Shown in pieces: positions 1 to 9,024 of a stretch of DNA of 64,000 bases (positions within the stretch are counted from its first letter, which is position 1; every line of letters starts with the position of its first letter). The DNA comes from Chroococcidiopsis sp. TS-821 (GTDB lineage: Bacteria; Cyanobacteriota; Cyanobacteriia; Cyanobacteriales; Chroococcidiopsidaceae). A program made the position numbers and the translations under genes. The stretch lies in assembly GCF_002939305.1 (NCBI RefSeq), contig NZ_MVDI01000001.1:1054001-1118000 (forward strand). Direction: 5' to 3'. The notes under the pieces were generated by a model that ran no database searches, was not told where the DNA came from, and saw only the letters and a program-made list of their open reading frames with translations.

Positions 1-35
1 CCCCTGACTCCTTAAAGTGTGGAAATACTAACTTT

Positions 36-218
36 CTAACGCTTGTCTCGTGCCAATTTTTCGGCGATCGCTTCTCGAATCCAAGGTGCTAGTGCATTCC
101 CCGCAACGGCTCGTAGTTCGGCTTCTAAACTAGGGGGAAGACGAATGCTGATTGGTTTACTGATAACTGGCTCGGAATCGGTAATAAATCTCCCAGATTT
201 GAGATCTCGTTTGCTCAT
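36..218 (-). CDS. Small ribbon-helix-helix (CopG-like) protein
   Basis: A 60-residue protein whose second half reads SIRLPPSLEAELRAVAG then WIREAIAEKL, the strand-helix-helix pattern of small RHH DNA-binding proteins and antitoxins. The family normally dimerises and binds operator DNA through the N-terminal strand. No partner toxin gene lies beside it in the window, although the left edge cuts the context 35 bases past its stop. It could be a solitary regulator or the antitoxin of a pair continuing outside the window. The domain call is fairly safe; the role is unknown. Confidence 0.6.
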   Translation of the reverse strand: MSKRDLKSGRFITDSEPVISKPISIRLPPSLEAELRAVAGNALAPWIREAIAEKLARDKR

Positions 219-270
219 AGCAGCAGGGATTGGGTTTTAGGTAAGTGGGTAAAAATAAATGTAACTGAAA

Positions 271-322
271 GGTTGGTAACTGGTCATTGGTTGTTAGAAA
301 AAATACCTATTACCCGATATAC
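271..322. repeat. Dispersed repeat family A, copy 1
   Basis: The core TTGGTAACTGGTCATTGG is followed by a complementary-looking arm TATTACCCGATA, so the unit can fold into an imperfect hairpin. Nearly the same 18-base core recurs at 16603 and 38480. It lies between the RHH gene and the clpC terminator. Confidence 0.6.
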
Positions 323-445
323 AGTGATACCCACATACTTATTTACTTTAACGAACCACAGAAAAGCTAGTCTCGTGCAAAAGTATCCGCCATTGAGGGA
401 ACTAGTATGCCCAAAAAGCGCAAATTTGAGGTGGCGATCGCTATA

Positions 446-475
446 TAAAAAATCCCCCAGCGTGATTGCTAGGGG
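446..475 (-). terminator. Rho-independent terminator of clpC
   Basis: Read on the minus strand just after the clpC stop: a GC-rich hairpin with arms CCCCTAGC and GCTGGGGG, followed by ATTTTTTATA. This is the classic intrinsic terminator form and is well placed to end the clpC transcript. Confidence 0.8.
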
Positions 476-497
476 TTTGAGAAACTATGCTAAATGA

Positions 498-2966
498 TTA
501 GCTGACGGAAGATAGTAACAACTCTTTGTTGGCTACTTTTTCTACCTTTACTTCGCCGCGATCGTCAACGTCAACGATAGCCTTGTCTCCGACTTTGATT
601 GAACCTGCTAGCATCGCTTCGGCTAGGCTGTCTTCAAGTAGTCGCATGATGGCGCGACGTAATGGTCTTGCACCGTAGCTGGGGTTGTAGCCTTCTTGGA
701 CTACGCGGTCTTTGAATTTAGCGGTCACTTCAAGCTCGATTCCTTGTTCAGCTAAGCGGGTAGAAACTTCGCGTAACAGAATATCGGCAATTTGCGTGAC
801 TTCTGGCTTGGTTAACTGACGGAAGACAATGATATCGTCTACGCGGTTGAGAAACTCAGGGCGGAAGTGTTGCTTGAGTTCTTCGTTCACTAGATTGCGA
901 ATGCGACTGTAGCTTGATTCACTTTGACTATCAGTAATCTCAAAACCTAAACCACCGCCTCCTTTTTCGATGACTCGCGAGCCGATGTTGGAAGTCATAA
1001 TCAGTAGCGTATTCTTGAAGCTGACTGTACGACCTTTGGCATCGGTCAAGCGACCATCATCCATGATTTGTAACATCATGTTGAAAACATCAGGGTGTGC
1101 TTTCTCGATTTCGTCGAATAGCACTACAGTGTAAGGTCTGCGACGCACTGCTTCTGTTAGTTGTCCGCCTTCGTCGTAACCAACGTATCCTGGAGGTGAA
1201 CCAATTAGCTTAGATACTGTGTGACGCTCCATGAATTCGGACATATCAAGGCGAATCATCGCATCTTCTGAACCGAAGAAATAAGCAGCTAGTGCTTTGG
1301 TTAGTTCGGTTTTACCAACTCCCGTAGGACCTGAGAAGATAAAGCTCGCGATTGGGCGATCGGGACTCTTTAAGCCGACTCGCGCGCGGCGAATTGCTCG
1401 CGAAACTGCGGTGACAGCTTCTTGTTGACCGATAATCCGCTGATGAAGCGTATCTTCTAAGTGTAATAGCAACTCAGATTCGGTTTCTGTCAACTTATTG
1501 ACGGGTACGCCAGTCCAGGAAGCAACGATTTGGGCGATGTCTTCTTCGTCCACAACCGGAGTGTTGACGTTTTTGTTTTGATTTTCAGAAATCGCTTTGA
1601 TTTGGGCTTCGAGTTCTAACTCGCGATCGCGTAGTTGTCCAGCTTTATCAAAGTCTTGTGCTTTGACGGCAGCTTCTTTAGCGCGCGATACTTGGACTAA
1701 TTCGCGTTTGAGTTCGCTGGTTGCAGATGCTTGCGAGTTTCTCAACCGAACGCGCGAACCTGCTTCGTCAATCAAGTCGATGGCTTTATCAGGTAAGAAG
1801 CGATCGCTAATGTAACGGTCTGATAGCTTCGCAGCAGCTTCGAGTGCGTTATCGGTAATTTTGACGCGGTGATGTTGTTCGTAAGTACCGCGTAAACCGT
1901 GCAGAATCTCAATCGTTTCATCGACTGAAGGTTCGCCAACCATAATCGGTTGGAAACGACGCTCAAGTGCAGCATCGCGTTCGATGTGCTTGCGGTATTC
2001 GTCTAAAGTTGTAGCACCAAGACACTGCAATTCACCGCGGGCTAAAGCTGGCTTGAGGATGTTCGCTGCATCCATACCACCTTCCACACCGCCAGTACCG
2101 ATCAAAGTGTGAATTTCGTCAATCACTAAGATGATGTTACCCGCAGCGCGAATTTCATCCATGATGGCTTTGATGCGTTCTTCAAAGTCACCTCTAAAGC
2201 GCGTACCCGCAATCAGTAAGCCCATGTCTAGGCTGACGACTTGGCGATCTTCGAGGATATCAGGAACGTTTTGGGTAACAATGCGTTGGGCGAGTCCTTC
2301 GGCGATCGCGGTTTTACCAACGCCAGGTTCGCCGATTAATACAGGATTGTTCTTTGTCCGCCGTCCGAGAATCTGAATTGCGCGTTCGATTTCTTTCTCG
2401 CGTCCCACAACTGGGTCAAGCTTGCCTTCGGCGGCGAGTTTCGTTAAATTGGTGCTAAATTCGTCTAAAGTTGCTGTTTTGCTGGCACTCCGACCACTGC
2501 GGCGATCGGTATTACCCACAGAAACCGCTGCTACTTCTCCGTGCTTTTTAATAACTGCGGTGCGAATTTGTTCGGGGTGAATACCTAAATTACTCAGGAC
2601 TTTCGCTGCTACACCGTCGCCTTCGCGAAGTAATCCGAGTAGAATGTGTTCTGTATCAATGTAGTTGTTTCCGAGTTGCCGAGCTTCAGCTAGAGCTTGC
2701 TCAAAAACACGCTTAACTTTGGGAGTGAAAGGAAGTTCAGCGGGGACGAATCGATTTCCCCTACCGATAATTTTTTCTACTTCTGTGCGTGCATCTTGGA
2801 GGGATACTCCTAGCTCGGTCAGCACTTTTGCTGCTACTCCCGTACCTTCTCCAATCAAGCCTAAAAGAATCTGCTCGGTTCCTACCAAGTTGTGTCCCAG
2901 GCGACGTGTCTCCTCCTGAGATAGCATGATTACCTTGATGGCTTTATCTGTAAAGTATTCAAACAT
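498..2966 (-). CDS. clpC: Clp protease ATP-binding subunit ClpC (Hsp100)
   Basis: An 822-residue Hsp100 AAA+ unfoldase that in cyanobacteria feeds proteins to the ClpP/R protease in the cytoplasm. Domains in order: two Clp_N repeats (about 1-145); a first AAA+ module with Walker [10 protein letters not shown] at 212-220 and Walker B VIDEIH; a middle region with a UVR-like segment ([19 protein letters not shown]); a second AAA+ module with Walker [11 protein letters not shown] near 550; then a C-terminal D2-small domain. The LGF sequence in GGGGLGFE matches the ClpP-docking loop. Length and both ATPase sites are intact. It is monocistronic, starts at ATG and has a strong terminator downstream. 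Confidence 0.97.
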   Translation of the reverse strand: MFEYFTDKAIKVIMLSQEETRRLGHNLVGTEQILLGLIGEGTGVAAKVLTELGVSLQDARTEVEKIIGRGNRFVPAELPFTPKVKRVFEQALAEARQLGNNYIDTEHILLGLLREGDGVAAKVLSNLGIHPEQIRTAVIKKHGEVAAVSVGNTDRRSGRSASKTATLDEFSTNLTKLAAEGKLDPVVGREKEIERAIQILGRRTKNNPVLIGEPGVGKTAIAEGLAQRIVTQNVPDILEDRQVVSLDMGLLIAGTRFRGDFEERIKAIMDEIRAAGNIILVIDEIHTLIGTGGVEGGMDAANILKPALARGELQCLGATTLDEYRKHIERDAALERRFQPIMVGEPSVDETIEILHGLRGTYEQHHRVKITDNALEAAAKLSDRYISDRFLPDKAIDLIDEAGSRVRLRNSQASATSELKRELVQVSRAKEAAVKAQDFDKAGQLRDRELELEAQIKAISENQNKNVNTPVVDEEDIAQIVASWTGVPVNKLTETESELLLHLEDTLHQRIIGQQEAVTAVSRAIRRARVGLKSPDRPIASFIFSGPTGVGKTELTKALAAYFFGSEDAMIRLDMSEFMERHTVSKLIGSPPGYVGYDEGGQLTEAVRRRPYTVVLFDEIEKAHPDVFNMMLQIMDDGRLTDAKGRTVSFKNTLLIMTSNIGSRVIEKGGGGLGFEITDSQSESSYSRIRNLVNEELKQHFRPEFLNRVDDIIVFRQLTKPEVTQIADILLREVSTRLAEQGIELEVTAKFKDRVVQEGYNPSYGARPLRRAIMRLLEDSLAEAMLAGSIKVGDKAIVDVDDRGEVKVEKVANKELLLSSVS

Positions 2967-3345
2967 CGTGGTTTCCTTTACCGAGCTTGTTTAGGTAGGG
3001 CTATTAACCCTTACATAAACTTTCATATAGTTATGTTTAATGTAACTTTATGCAAACAACTCCCACAGTGGGAACAGCCGTAATTGTGAAGGAGTGTTAC
3101 CCGCCTATCTTTGACGTAAACGTTAGTGTAGGTCAAAGTGAAGGTGAGTTATCGATCCTATGTTGGTTACTATTACCAGTTACCCATTACCAAGCTATAC
3201 ACCCAATTCTTGCCCAAGTATTACCGAGATTTGTTCCTCTTAGTAGAATCTTTTTCGTAGCGAGCAGCGTCTAATACTATTAAGATCCTTAAAACTGAAT
3301 AAACTGAAGTAGTTTATTACTGAATAATTCTCAAAGTAGTCGATT
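2967..3345. other. Gene-free intergenic region between clpC and the DevA-like gene
   Basis: A 379-base region between divergent genes that should carry the promoters of both. No convincing ORF was found; a 74-codon frame at 3050-3274 has no recognisable domain. Bases about 3163-3198 hold an inverted half-copy of repeat family A (ACTATTACCAGTTACCCATT). Confidence 0.5.
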
Positions 3346-4083
3346 GTGTCTATAATAAGCCGTACCCTGGTTGATCCCAAATCGATAAAACTAACTAACC
3401 AACGGAAAACAAAAGCGATCTTGACAAAAGGTTTAGAGATGGCTTTCCGCTCTGGACGAGAATGCTTTCAGGTTCTAAAAGGAATTGACTTAGACGTTTC
3501 TCCTGGCGATATTCAACTATTGATGGGACCATCGGGATCGGGAAAGACGACATTGCTGTCGATTTTGGCAGGTTTGCTGACACCAACTGCGGGTAGTGTT
3601 TATTTACTCGGTGAAGAGATTACAAAAATGTCTCGCGAAAAGTTAGCACGCTTTCGCTTAGAGAATATTGGGTTTATTTTTCAAGGCTTTAACTTGTTTC
3701 CAGCATTGACAGCAGCCGAAAATGTCGAATTAGTCCTGAACATTAAAGGAATTAAAGGACGGATAGCACGCAATCAAGCAAAATATCTACTCGAACAGGT
3801 AGGCTTAGGTAGTCACGCGAAATACAAACCAGGAGATTTATCTGGCGGACAGAAACAGCGAGTGGCGATCGCCCGTGCATTAGCAGGTAATCCGCAATTA
3901 ATTATGGCAGATGAACCGACAGCCGCATTAGACTCGCGTAGCGGACACAACGTCATCGAGTTACTGCGGATCTTAGCCAAAGAAGAAGGCTGTACGGTAC
4001 TCATGGTAACGCACGACCCGCGAATTATTGATGTCGCCGATCGCGTTGCGTATATGGAAGATGGAGTTTTACGGCAAGAATGA
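3346..4083 (+). CDS. DevA/MacB-type ABC transporter ATP-binding protein
   Basis: A 245-residue nucleotide-binding subunit. Walker A is GPSGSGKTT near residue 62, the signature LSGGQKQRVAIARAL is near 163, and Walker B with the catalytic Glu is LIMADEPTAALD, followed by a switch His in VTHDP. It resembles DevA, the ATPase of the DevBCA exporter (glycolipid export in heterocyst formers), and the LolD/MacB group. The start is GTG and the N-terminus is about 25 residues longer than usual for DevA. No membrane-fusion or permease gene adjoins it. The only FtsX-type permease in the window is at 30424, about 26 kb away. It faces the ceramide-like operon tail-to-tail across 31 bases. Confidence 0.88.
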   Translation: MSIISRTLVDPKSIKLTNQRKTKAILTKGLEMAFRSGRECFQVLKGIDLDVSPGDIQLLMGPSGSGKTTLLSILAGLLTPTAGSVYLLGEEITKMSREKLARFRLENIGFIFQGFNLFPALTAAENVELVLNIKGIKGRIARNQAKYLLEQVGLGSHAKYKPGDLSGGQKQRVAIARALAGNPQLIMADEPTAALDSRSGHNVIELLRILAKEEGCTVLMVTHDPRIIDVADRVAYMEDGVLRQE

Positions 4084-4120
4084 AGGTAAAAAAATGCAGA
4101 TTTCCGATCTTTACCTAACA
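4083..4120. terminator. Possible bidirectional terminator between convergent genes
   Basis: The arms AGGTAAA and TTTACCT flank a loop of about 20 bases, with an A-run/T-run on one arm, in the 31-base gap between two convergent stops. The stem is short, so the call is weak. Confidence 0.3.
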
Positions 4121-5086
4121 AGATCCCTGAAGCGCTTTAACGATTTCTAATAAAGTTGTTTCAACTGAACGCGGTTCCCAGCCTAACTTTTGACGTGCTT
4201 TTGTCGCATCAACGCGCACGCAGCGATCGTAAATATAGTGAACGCGTTCGCGACTTAAAGGTGGTTGCCATTGTAACAAGCGTCCAATGGGATCGAGAAG
4301 ATTTCCAGCTAGCCTAACAACAGATTTCGGCGCTTCCCTAGGAACAGGAATTCCTGTTTGTTGGCTTAAAAGTTCAAACATTTCTCGTATCGAAAGTTCT
4401 CCCGCAGAAATGATGTAGTGTTCTCCAGATGGGCTTTTCTCAGCGGCTAGCAGCATCGCCTCAACCAAGTCATCGACATGAACGATTCCGGTAATGCGAT
4501 CGCCTCCCGCCCACAACTTTAAGCGCCCTTTGAGAAATTGCTGCAACACAGGACCAAAATGCGGATCGTCTGCACCAAAAATTCCTGATGGTAAAACGCT
4601 AACAACTGGAAGCCCTTGGGATGCGAATTCGTCGACAATTTGCTGGGCTTGATATTTTGTGCGATCGTAAGCTGAGGAAAAATCGGTTTGTCGGCGTTGA
4701 AATGTCTCATCGACAACTTCGCCTTTGGTATCGCCAAAAATGCCGATCGTGCTGCAATATATAATTTTTGATACCCCTGATGCTTGGGCAACTTCCATCA
4801 CTGCGCGAGTTCCCTCGACATTGACGCGCTGCATTTTATCTGCATCGACTAACCCTAGTTCAACATACGCGGCGGAATGAAATACCGTATCAACACCTTG
4901 CATTGCCGTTTGCAAAGCATCGCGATCTGCGATATCACCATAGACGAGTTGCAACTGAGAATCAGCAAGGCGCGATAAGTTACTTGACTGGCGTACCAAA
5001 CCAACAACTTGTACGCCGCGCTGTTGTAGCGCTTGAACTAAATGGGAACCAGTAAAGCCATTAGCTCCCGTGACGAGTGCCTTCAT
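4115..5086 (-). CDS. NAD-dependent epimerase/dehydratase, CerR/HpnA-like
   Basis: A 323-residue extended short-chain dehydrogenase. The N-terminal nucleotide-binding motif is GANGFTGSHL and the catalytic pair is the YDRTK of the Y-x3-K motif, preceded by the active-site segment CSTIGIFG. The family includes HpnA-type sugar epimerases and CerR, the Caulobacter enzyme thought to reduce 3-keto-ceramide. Its ATG overlaps the stop of the upstream GNAT-like gene by four bases, so the two are translationally coupled. Its place behind an oxoamine synthase and a GNAT gene favours the ceramide-reductase reading, but sequence alone does not exclude a sugar-nucleotide or flavonol-type substrate. Confidence 0.85.
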   Translation of the reverse strand: MKALVTGANGFTGSHLVQALQQRGVQVVGLVRQSSNLSRLADSQLQLVYGDIADRDALQTAMQGVDTVFHSAAYVELGLVDADKMQRVNVEGTRAVMEVAQASGVSKIIYCSTIGIFGDTKGEVVDETFQRRQTDFSSAYDRTKYQAQQIVDEFASQGLPVVSVLPSGIFGADDPHFGPVLQQFLKGRLKLWAGGDRITGIVHVDDLVEAMLLAAEKSPSGEHYIISAGELSIREMFELLSQQTGIPVPREAPKSVVRLAGNLLDPIGRLLQWQPPLSRERVHYIYDRCVRVDATKARQKLGWEPRSVETTLLEIVKALQGSC

Positions 5087-6231
5087 AGGGCTTTTTCGTA
5101 GATACGATACGTTTTATATATTTTGCCACCTGCGGCTTCAATGAGTTTACGCGAGGGATAATTATCCTCGTACACCCACGATAGTTCTGCACGTTTGTAC
5201 GGCTTACCTTTTTGAATTCCGCCTTGCATTCCCAGATAGATTAAAGCTAAAGGTACCATTTTCAAGCGATACTCTGGTAGCGAGCAAATTGTAATCACTC
5301 GTCCGCGATCGATTTGACGGCGATACCACAGAAACTTGAGAATTCCTAACCAGTTTAATTTCCCGTTGACGTGCTTTAGGGGAATATTGTAATCAGGCAA
5401 ACCCATGAAAAAGCCGATCATTTCGCCGTTGTATTCAGCAATGGGGAACACGTCAGGGTCTACGATGCTTTGTAATTCTTTCGCTTCTGCGAGAAATTCG
5501 GCTTCGCTGCGGGGTGTGGAACTCCAGCTATGCGCAAACGCGCGATTGAAAAGATGATAGATGGCGATCGCATCTTTCTCAAAACCTTCTCCCTTGGTTC
5601 TAATCGGACGAAAGTTAACACCCGATTTACAAGCTACGCGATGTGCTTTTTCAAATTCTTTGGGTAAAGGTTTATCTAAGGGGAAATCATACGCATAAGC
5701 ATCTTTTGCTTTATGCCAACCATCACGTTCAATAAACTCTGGATAGTACGGCGGATTATATGGCATCATTACTAGCGGTGGCGAGTCAAATCCATCGACT
5801 AAAAAGAAACAACGGTTATGTGTCGATAAGTCGATGGGACCTCGAACGCGACTCATACCTTGTGCGCGCAACCACTCGCTTGCTGCTGTGAGTAATGCTT
5901 GCGCAACGTCAAAGTTGGGAACGCATTCAAAATAGCCAAATAACCCGACGTTATCTCCTTCGCGTTCGATCAACCGCTGATTAACTGCGGCGACAATTCT
6001 ACCCACGGGCTGAGGATTATTTACATCTTGCGATAGGGCAACGAATTGTTGCAGCTTTCCATACTGAGAGAAAGGATACTCAGAAGTAAATTCTTTGGCG
6101 ATGCTGCTGCGAATCGGTGGAACCCAATTTGGGTCGCTACCATAAAGTTTCGCTGGTAGATTCAGAAATAACTCCTGCTCTTTTGGAGTCGTTACCGCCC
6201 GAATCTGGAAATTTGTTGATTGTGTAAGCAC
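5083..6231 (-). CDS. GNAT-fold acyltransferase-like protein, candidate bacterial ceramide synthase
   Basis: A 382-residue protein that starts at GTG. It has the double-GNAT look of a family often labelled N-acetyltransferase or hypothetical. Conserved-looking blocks are RVRGPIDLSTHNRCFFL, YNPPYYPEFIERDGWHKAKD and the C-terminal RAELSWVYEDNYPSRKLIEAAG, the last being a typical GNAT closing segment. From memory, bacterial ceramide synthase (bCerS) belongs to a GNAT group of this length and pattern. It lies 37 bases after the oxoamine synthase stop and overlaps the epimerase start by four bases. The substrate assignment rests mainly on this operon context. Confidence 0.75.
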   Translation of the reverse strand: MLTQSTNFQIRAVTTPKEQELFLNLPAKLYGSDPNWVPPIRSSIAKEFTSEYPFSQYGKLQQFVALSQDVNNPQPVGRIVAAVNQRLIEREGDNVGLFGYFECVPNFDVAQALLTAASEWLRAQGMSRVRGPIDLSTHNRCFFLVDGFDSPPLVMMPYNPPYYPEFIERDGWHKAKDAYAYDFPLDKPLPKEFEKAHRVACKSGVNFRPIRTKGEGFEKDAIAIYHLFNRAFAHSWSSTPRSEAEFLAEAKELQSIVDPDVFPIAEYNGEMIGFFMGLPDYNIPLKHVNGKLNWLGILKFLWYRRQIDRGRVITICSLPEYRLKMVPLALIYLGMQGGIQKGKPYKRAELSWVYEDNYPSRKLIEAAGGKIYKTYRIYEKAL

Positions 6232-6268
6232 TTTAATTCACCAAGCAATTTAGCTAATCGCCAGTAAG

Positions 6269-7549
6269 TTAGGCGCTGAGCGTTGGTTTATAAAATAAAT
6301 CTCTGGTAGCTACCATACCTGCAACTAAGCGATCCATCTCTTCACGCGAGTGTAAAGCGTTTGCAGTAATGCGCAAGCGAGGTTTGGCGATAAACCAGAT
6401 CGGTGACACCCATATTCCATAGTTATGCATCAATTGTCGCGCAAAGATTTTCGGATTGATTTCTGATGGTAAAATAACAGGAACGACATTAGTTTCACCA
6501 ATCGCGACAAAATCATGTTCCGCAAGACGCGATCGCAAGTAGCGCGTATTTTCTTGCAGTTTTTGGACTAATTCAGGACGTTGGCGCACTTGGCGAATAC
6601 TTTCTAACGCCGCTGCTGCAAGTGGTGGTGAAAGCGAAATTGTCCCGATTGACGTTGGCGAGACATTGAGGAGGGGTTTTAACTCAGCAACGTGCGTGCT
6701 AATTGCTGCACCCGCTGACGCGGCAAACTTTGAAAAAGTCGTCATAATCAGCGGTGCTACGCCGCGTTCAATTGCCTGTGAGGGCAAAATACCAAAATGT
6801 TCGTAAATTCCGCGTCCTGTGGCTCCTAAGGCGCCGCTAGCATGGGCTTCATCCATTAATAGCACGCTACCTTCGTAGTGGTGTAGCACGTTGAGCATAT
6901 CGGGGAGTGGTGCGATGTCACCATCCATCGAGAATACGGCATCCGAGACGACTAAAATGCGATCGCTAGGTCGAGCATAGCGCTGCAACTTCCGCCGCAA
7001 GTCTTCGACATCACAATGGCGATAAGGCTTTACTCTGACTTGAGGACTATGGCTAAATACTTTTCCCGAACGCGTTCCTGCATTAACAACAGCAGAAACA
7101 ATACAACCATGATTTAATACATCAGTCAAAATCAGTGTCTCGCGTGTATTTTGAAATCCTGGAACAGGAATTGCTTGATGACAAAAGGCATCCATCATTG
7201 CTTGCATTGCCATCCACGCATTAAGAAATAGCTGTGTATGCGGTAGATGCTTGAACGCAGAGATTTCGTCTTCTAGCTGTTGGTGTAATGTAATTCGTCC
7301 ACTTAAAACGGATGTAGAACTATTCGATGTGCCATACTGTAAAATTGCATCAATCGCTGCTTGCTTCACAGCTTCACACTGTACAAGTCCCAAAACATCG
7401 TTGGTGCAGAAAGTCAGAACAGTTCTTTTTTCACCTGTATCTGCGTCAGAAATATCGACGAGATTACCTTGCTTGCGATGACAAACGTACTCATCAGGAT
7501 CGAGTCCGCTTTCGTACCACCTTTGAACGTACTCTTTAATAACTTGCAC
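6269..7549 (-). CDS. PLP-dependent alpha-oxoamine synthase, serine palmitoyltransferase-like
   Basis: A 426-residue member of the AONS/KBL/ALAS/SPT family, which condenses an amino acid with an acyl thioester to give a ketone. Visible features: His147 in DVLNHG stacking over PLP, VFSMDGD at 205-211, DEAHASG at 233-239 followed by ATGRG, and Lys274 in TTFSKFAA as the Schiff-base lysine. The length fits bacterial serine palmitoyltransferase (about 420) better than BioF (about 385), and no bio genes adjoin it. It starts at GTG with a GGAG seven bases upstream. It heads a three-gene unit with the GNAT-like and epimerase genes. BioF or another oxoamine synthase remains possible. Confidence 0.85.
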   Translation of the reverse strand: MQVIKEYVQRWYESGLDPDEYVCHRKQGNLVDISDADTGEKRTVLTFCTNDVLGLVQCEAVKQAAIDAILQYGTSNSSTSVLSGRITLHQQLEDEISAFKHLPHTQLFLNAWMAMQAMMDAFCHQAIPVPGFQNTRETLILTDVLNHGCIVSAVVNAGTRSGKVFSHSPQVRVKPYRHCDVEDLRRKLQRYARPSDRILVVSDAVFSMDGDIAPLPDMLNVLHHYEGSVLLMDEAHASGALGATGRGIYEHFGILPSQAIERGVAPLIMTTFSKFAASAGAAISTHVAELKPLLNVSPTSIGTISLSPPLAAAALESIRQVRQRPELVQKLQENTRYLRSRLAEHDFVAIGETNVVPVILPSEINPKIFARQLMHNYGIWVSPIWFIAKPRLRITANALHSREEMDRLVAGMVATRDLFYKPTLSA

Positions 7550-7690
7550 TAATTTACTCCCCTCACCTTTATCCCAGATAGCTTATCCTGTTTGAGTTAA
7601 GAAATTGCCTTTGGTTAGGTAGTTAACGCTATCCAGATTTAAAAAAACGTAGCATAGGATAAAAAGTAATAGTAATTTATGAATAAATTG

Positions 7691-8866
7691 TTAAGACCCA
7701 TTCGTACTTGTAGAATTGGTAATTGTTTCTCGCTCCTGATATTTTAAGGACGGTTGTATTGATTTTTGCATAAATTGTTCATATTGCCGGATAATTAATC
7801 TTTGAATAGCAATGATTGCTGGATTAATTTCTACATATCTGCGTTGGGGATTTGCAAGATAGTTGCGCTGTTCGCTTTCGATCATTTCGATGTCTTGTGC
7901 GAGAAACTTAGACAAGACGAAGCGTTGAAGTAAAGGTACTAGCAAAGGTTTGAGCGGTCGTATTACCCATTGTGGCAGGCGGACTTTAAAAAAGAATAAC
8001 GCAAATGAACGACTTTCTTTTGGTCCTATAGGTAAGCGCATCAAGTATAAAGAGGAAACGCCTTGCAGTGAGGTTGCATAGTGTGGGTAACGATACTCTA
8101 CAGTAATTGGCAATGTAGTAACAGTATCAGCGCGATCGCTCAATCCCAGAAACTTCGCCATCTGTCCTTTATAGGAAACATTGTACTTGGCGCAAACGGA
8201 AGTTTCAGTTTCTTTGAGGCTGAGTAAAACGGGATCGAACCAGCCTTGTAATCCTTGATGCAGAAATCCATGAAACACATCCATTGTGTTTTCATTGCAG
8301 ATCGAAAAATGTGCCTGAAAGTGAGCAGAAATTGGTACGACTAACCACTCACTCTCAAAGAACTCTGGAATATGAGGTAATTGACAAGTTGTAGCAAGAC
8401 TAGGTTCCCCAGGAAAAATCCAAATCAGATTGTATTTTTCTTGGATGGGATAACTGCGAACGGTTGCACGCGGTAGCTTTTGTTTTTCTGGTAAGTAAGG
8501 AATTTTTACGCAATTTCCTTGATTATCAAATTCCCAGCCATGGTAAGCGCAAGCAAGGTTACAACCGTGGACTTTACCTTTGTGCAATGCAACGCCTTTG
8601 TGCGGGCAAAAATCTTCGAGGGCGTGAAGTTGACCGTCGATATCGCGGTAAACTGCGATCGCCTGCTGCCAGATAACGACAGGTATAATTTCCCCAGGTT
8701 TGAGTTGATTTGCCCAACTTACTGCATACCAATGATTTGGGTTAATTCCTACCTCACGGACAGCATTTTGCACAGTGTGACTTGTGAGTGTTGTCGCCAG
8801 TTCCATAGACGAGTGCTGTTGGCTTTGTATGTGACAATATTTAGCCTCTCGCCCAGAGAAAGTCAA
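7691..8866 (-). CDS. Rieske 2Fe-2S mononuclear iron oxygenase
   Basis: A 391-residue oxygenase alpha subunit. The Rieske cluster motif is CPHKG with CAYHGW about 16 residues later (C-x-H…C-x2-H, roughly residues 86-108). The mononuclear iron motif is NTMDVFHGFLHQ (N-x2-D-x2-H-x3-H). A hydrophobic stretch near the C-terminus (WVIRPLKPLLVPLLQRFVL) suggests membrane association, as in the PaO/Tic55-like group. An internal ATG at residue 21 (about 8806) is an alternative start. It lies 142 bases upstream of the oxoamine synthase on the same strand, so it may be co-transcribed and hydroxylate or desaturate the lipid product, but the substrate is unknown. Confidence 0.85.
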   Translation of the reverse strand: MTFSGREAKYCHIQSQQHSSMELATTLTSHTVQNAVREVGINPNHWYAVSWANQLKPGEIIPVVIWQQAIAVYRDIDGQLHALEDFCPHKGVALHKGKVHGCNLACAYHGWEFDNQGNCVKIPYLPEKQKLPRATVRSYPIQEKYNLIWIFPGEPSLATTCQLPHIPEFFESEWLVVPISAHFQAHFSICNENTMDVFHGFLHQGLQGWFDPVLLSLKETETSVCAKYNVSYKGQMAKFLGLSDRADTVTTLPITVEYRYPHYATSLQGVSSLYLMRLPIGPKESRSFALFFFKVRLPQWVIRPLKPLLVPLLQRFVLSKFLAQDIEMIESEQRNYLANPQRRYVEINPAIIAIQRLIIRQYEQFMQKSIQPSLKYQERETITNSTSTNGS

Positions 8867-9024
8867 TCAATCTTAGATTATTTATACTGTTACCGGAAAC
8901 AGCAGATCGCTGCACTTAAACGTAATTTTTACCTGTTCGCGAACTATGTTTAACCTGCTCTTAATCCTGACAAACGTCTGGAATGTTAAAGATCAAGGCG
9001 TAGGAAGGAAATGAGAGTCAGTTC

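Noticed and set aside
3050-3274. 74-codon ORF upstream of the DevA-like gene
   Set aside because: No RBS or domain, and it contains a dispersed repeat half-copy; probably chance.
8519-8953. 144-codon open frame on the plus strand
   Set aside because: It lies almost wholly over the N-terminal half of the Rieske oxygenase gene and has no domain; a shadow frame.
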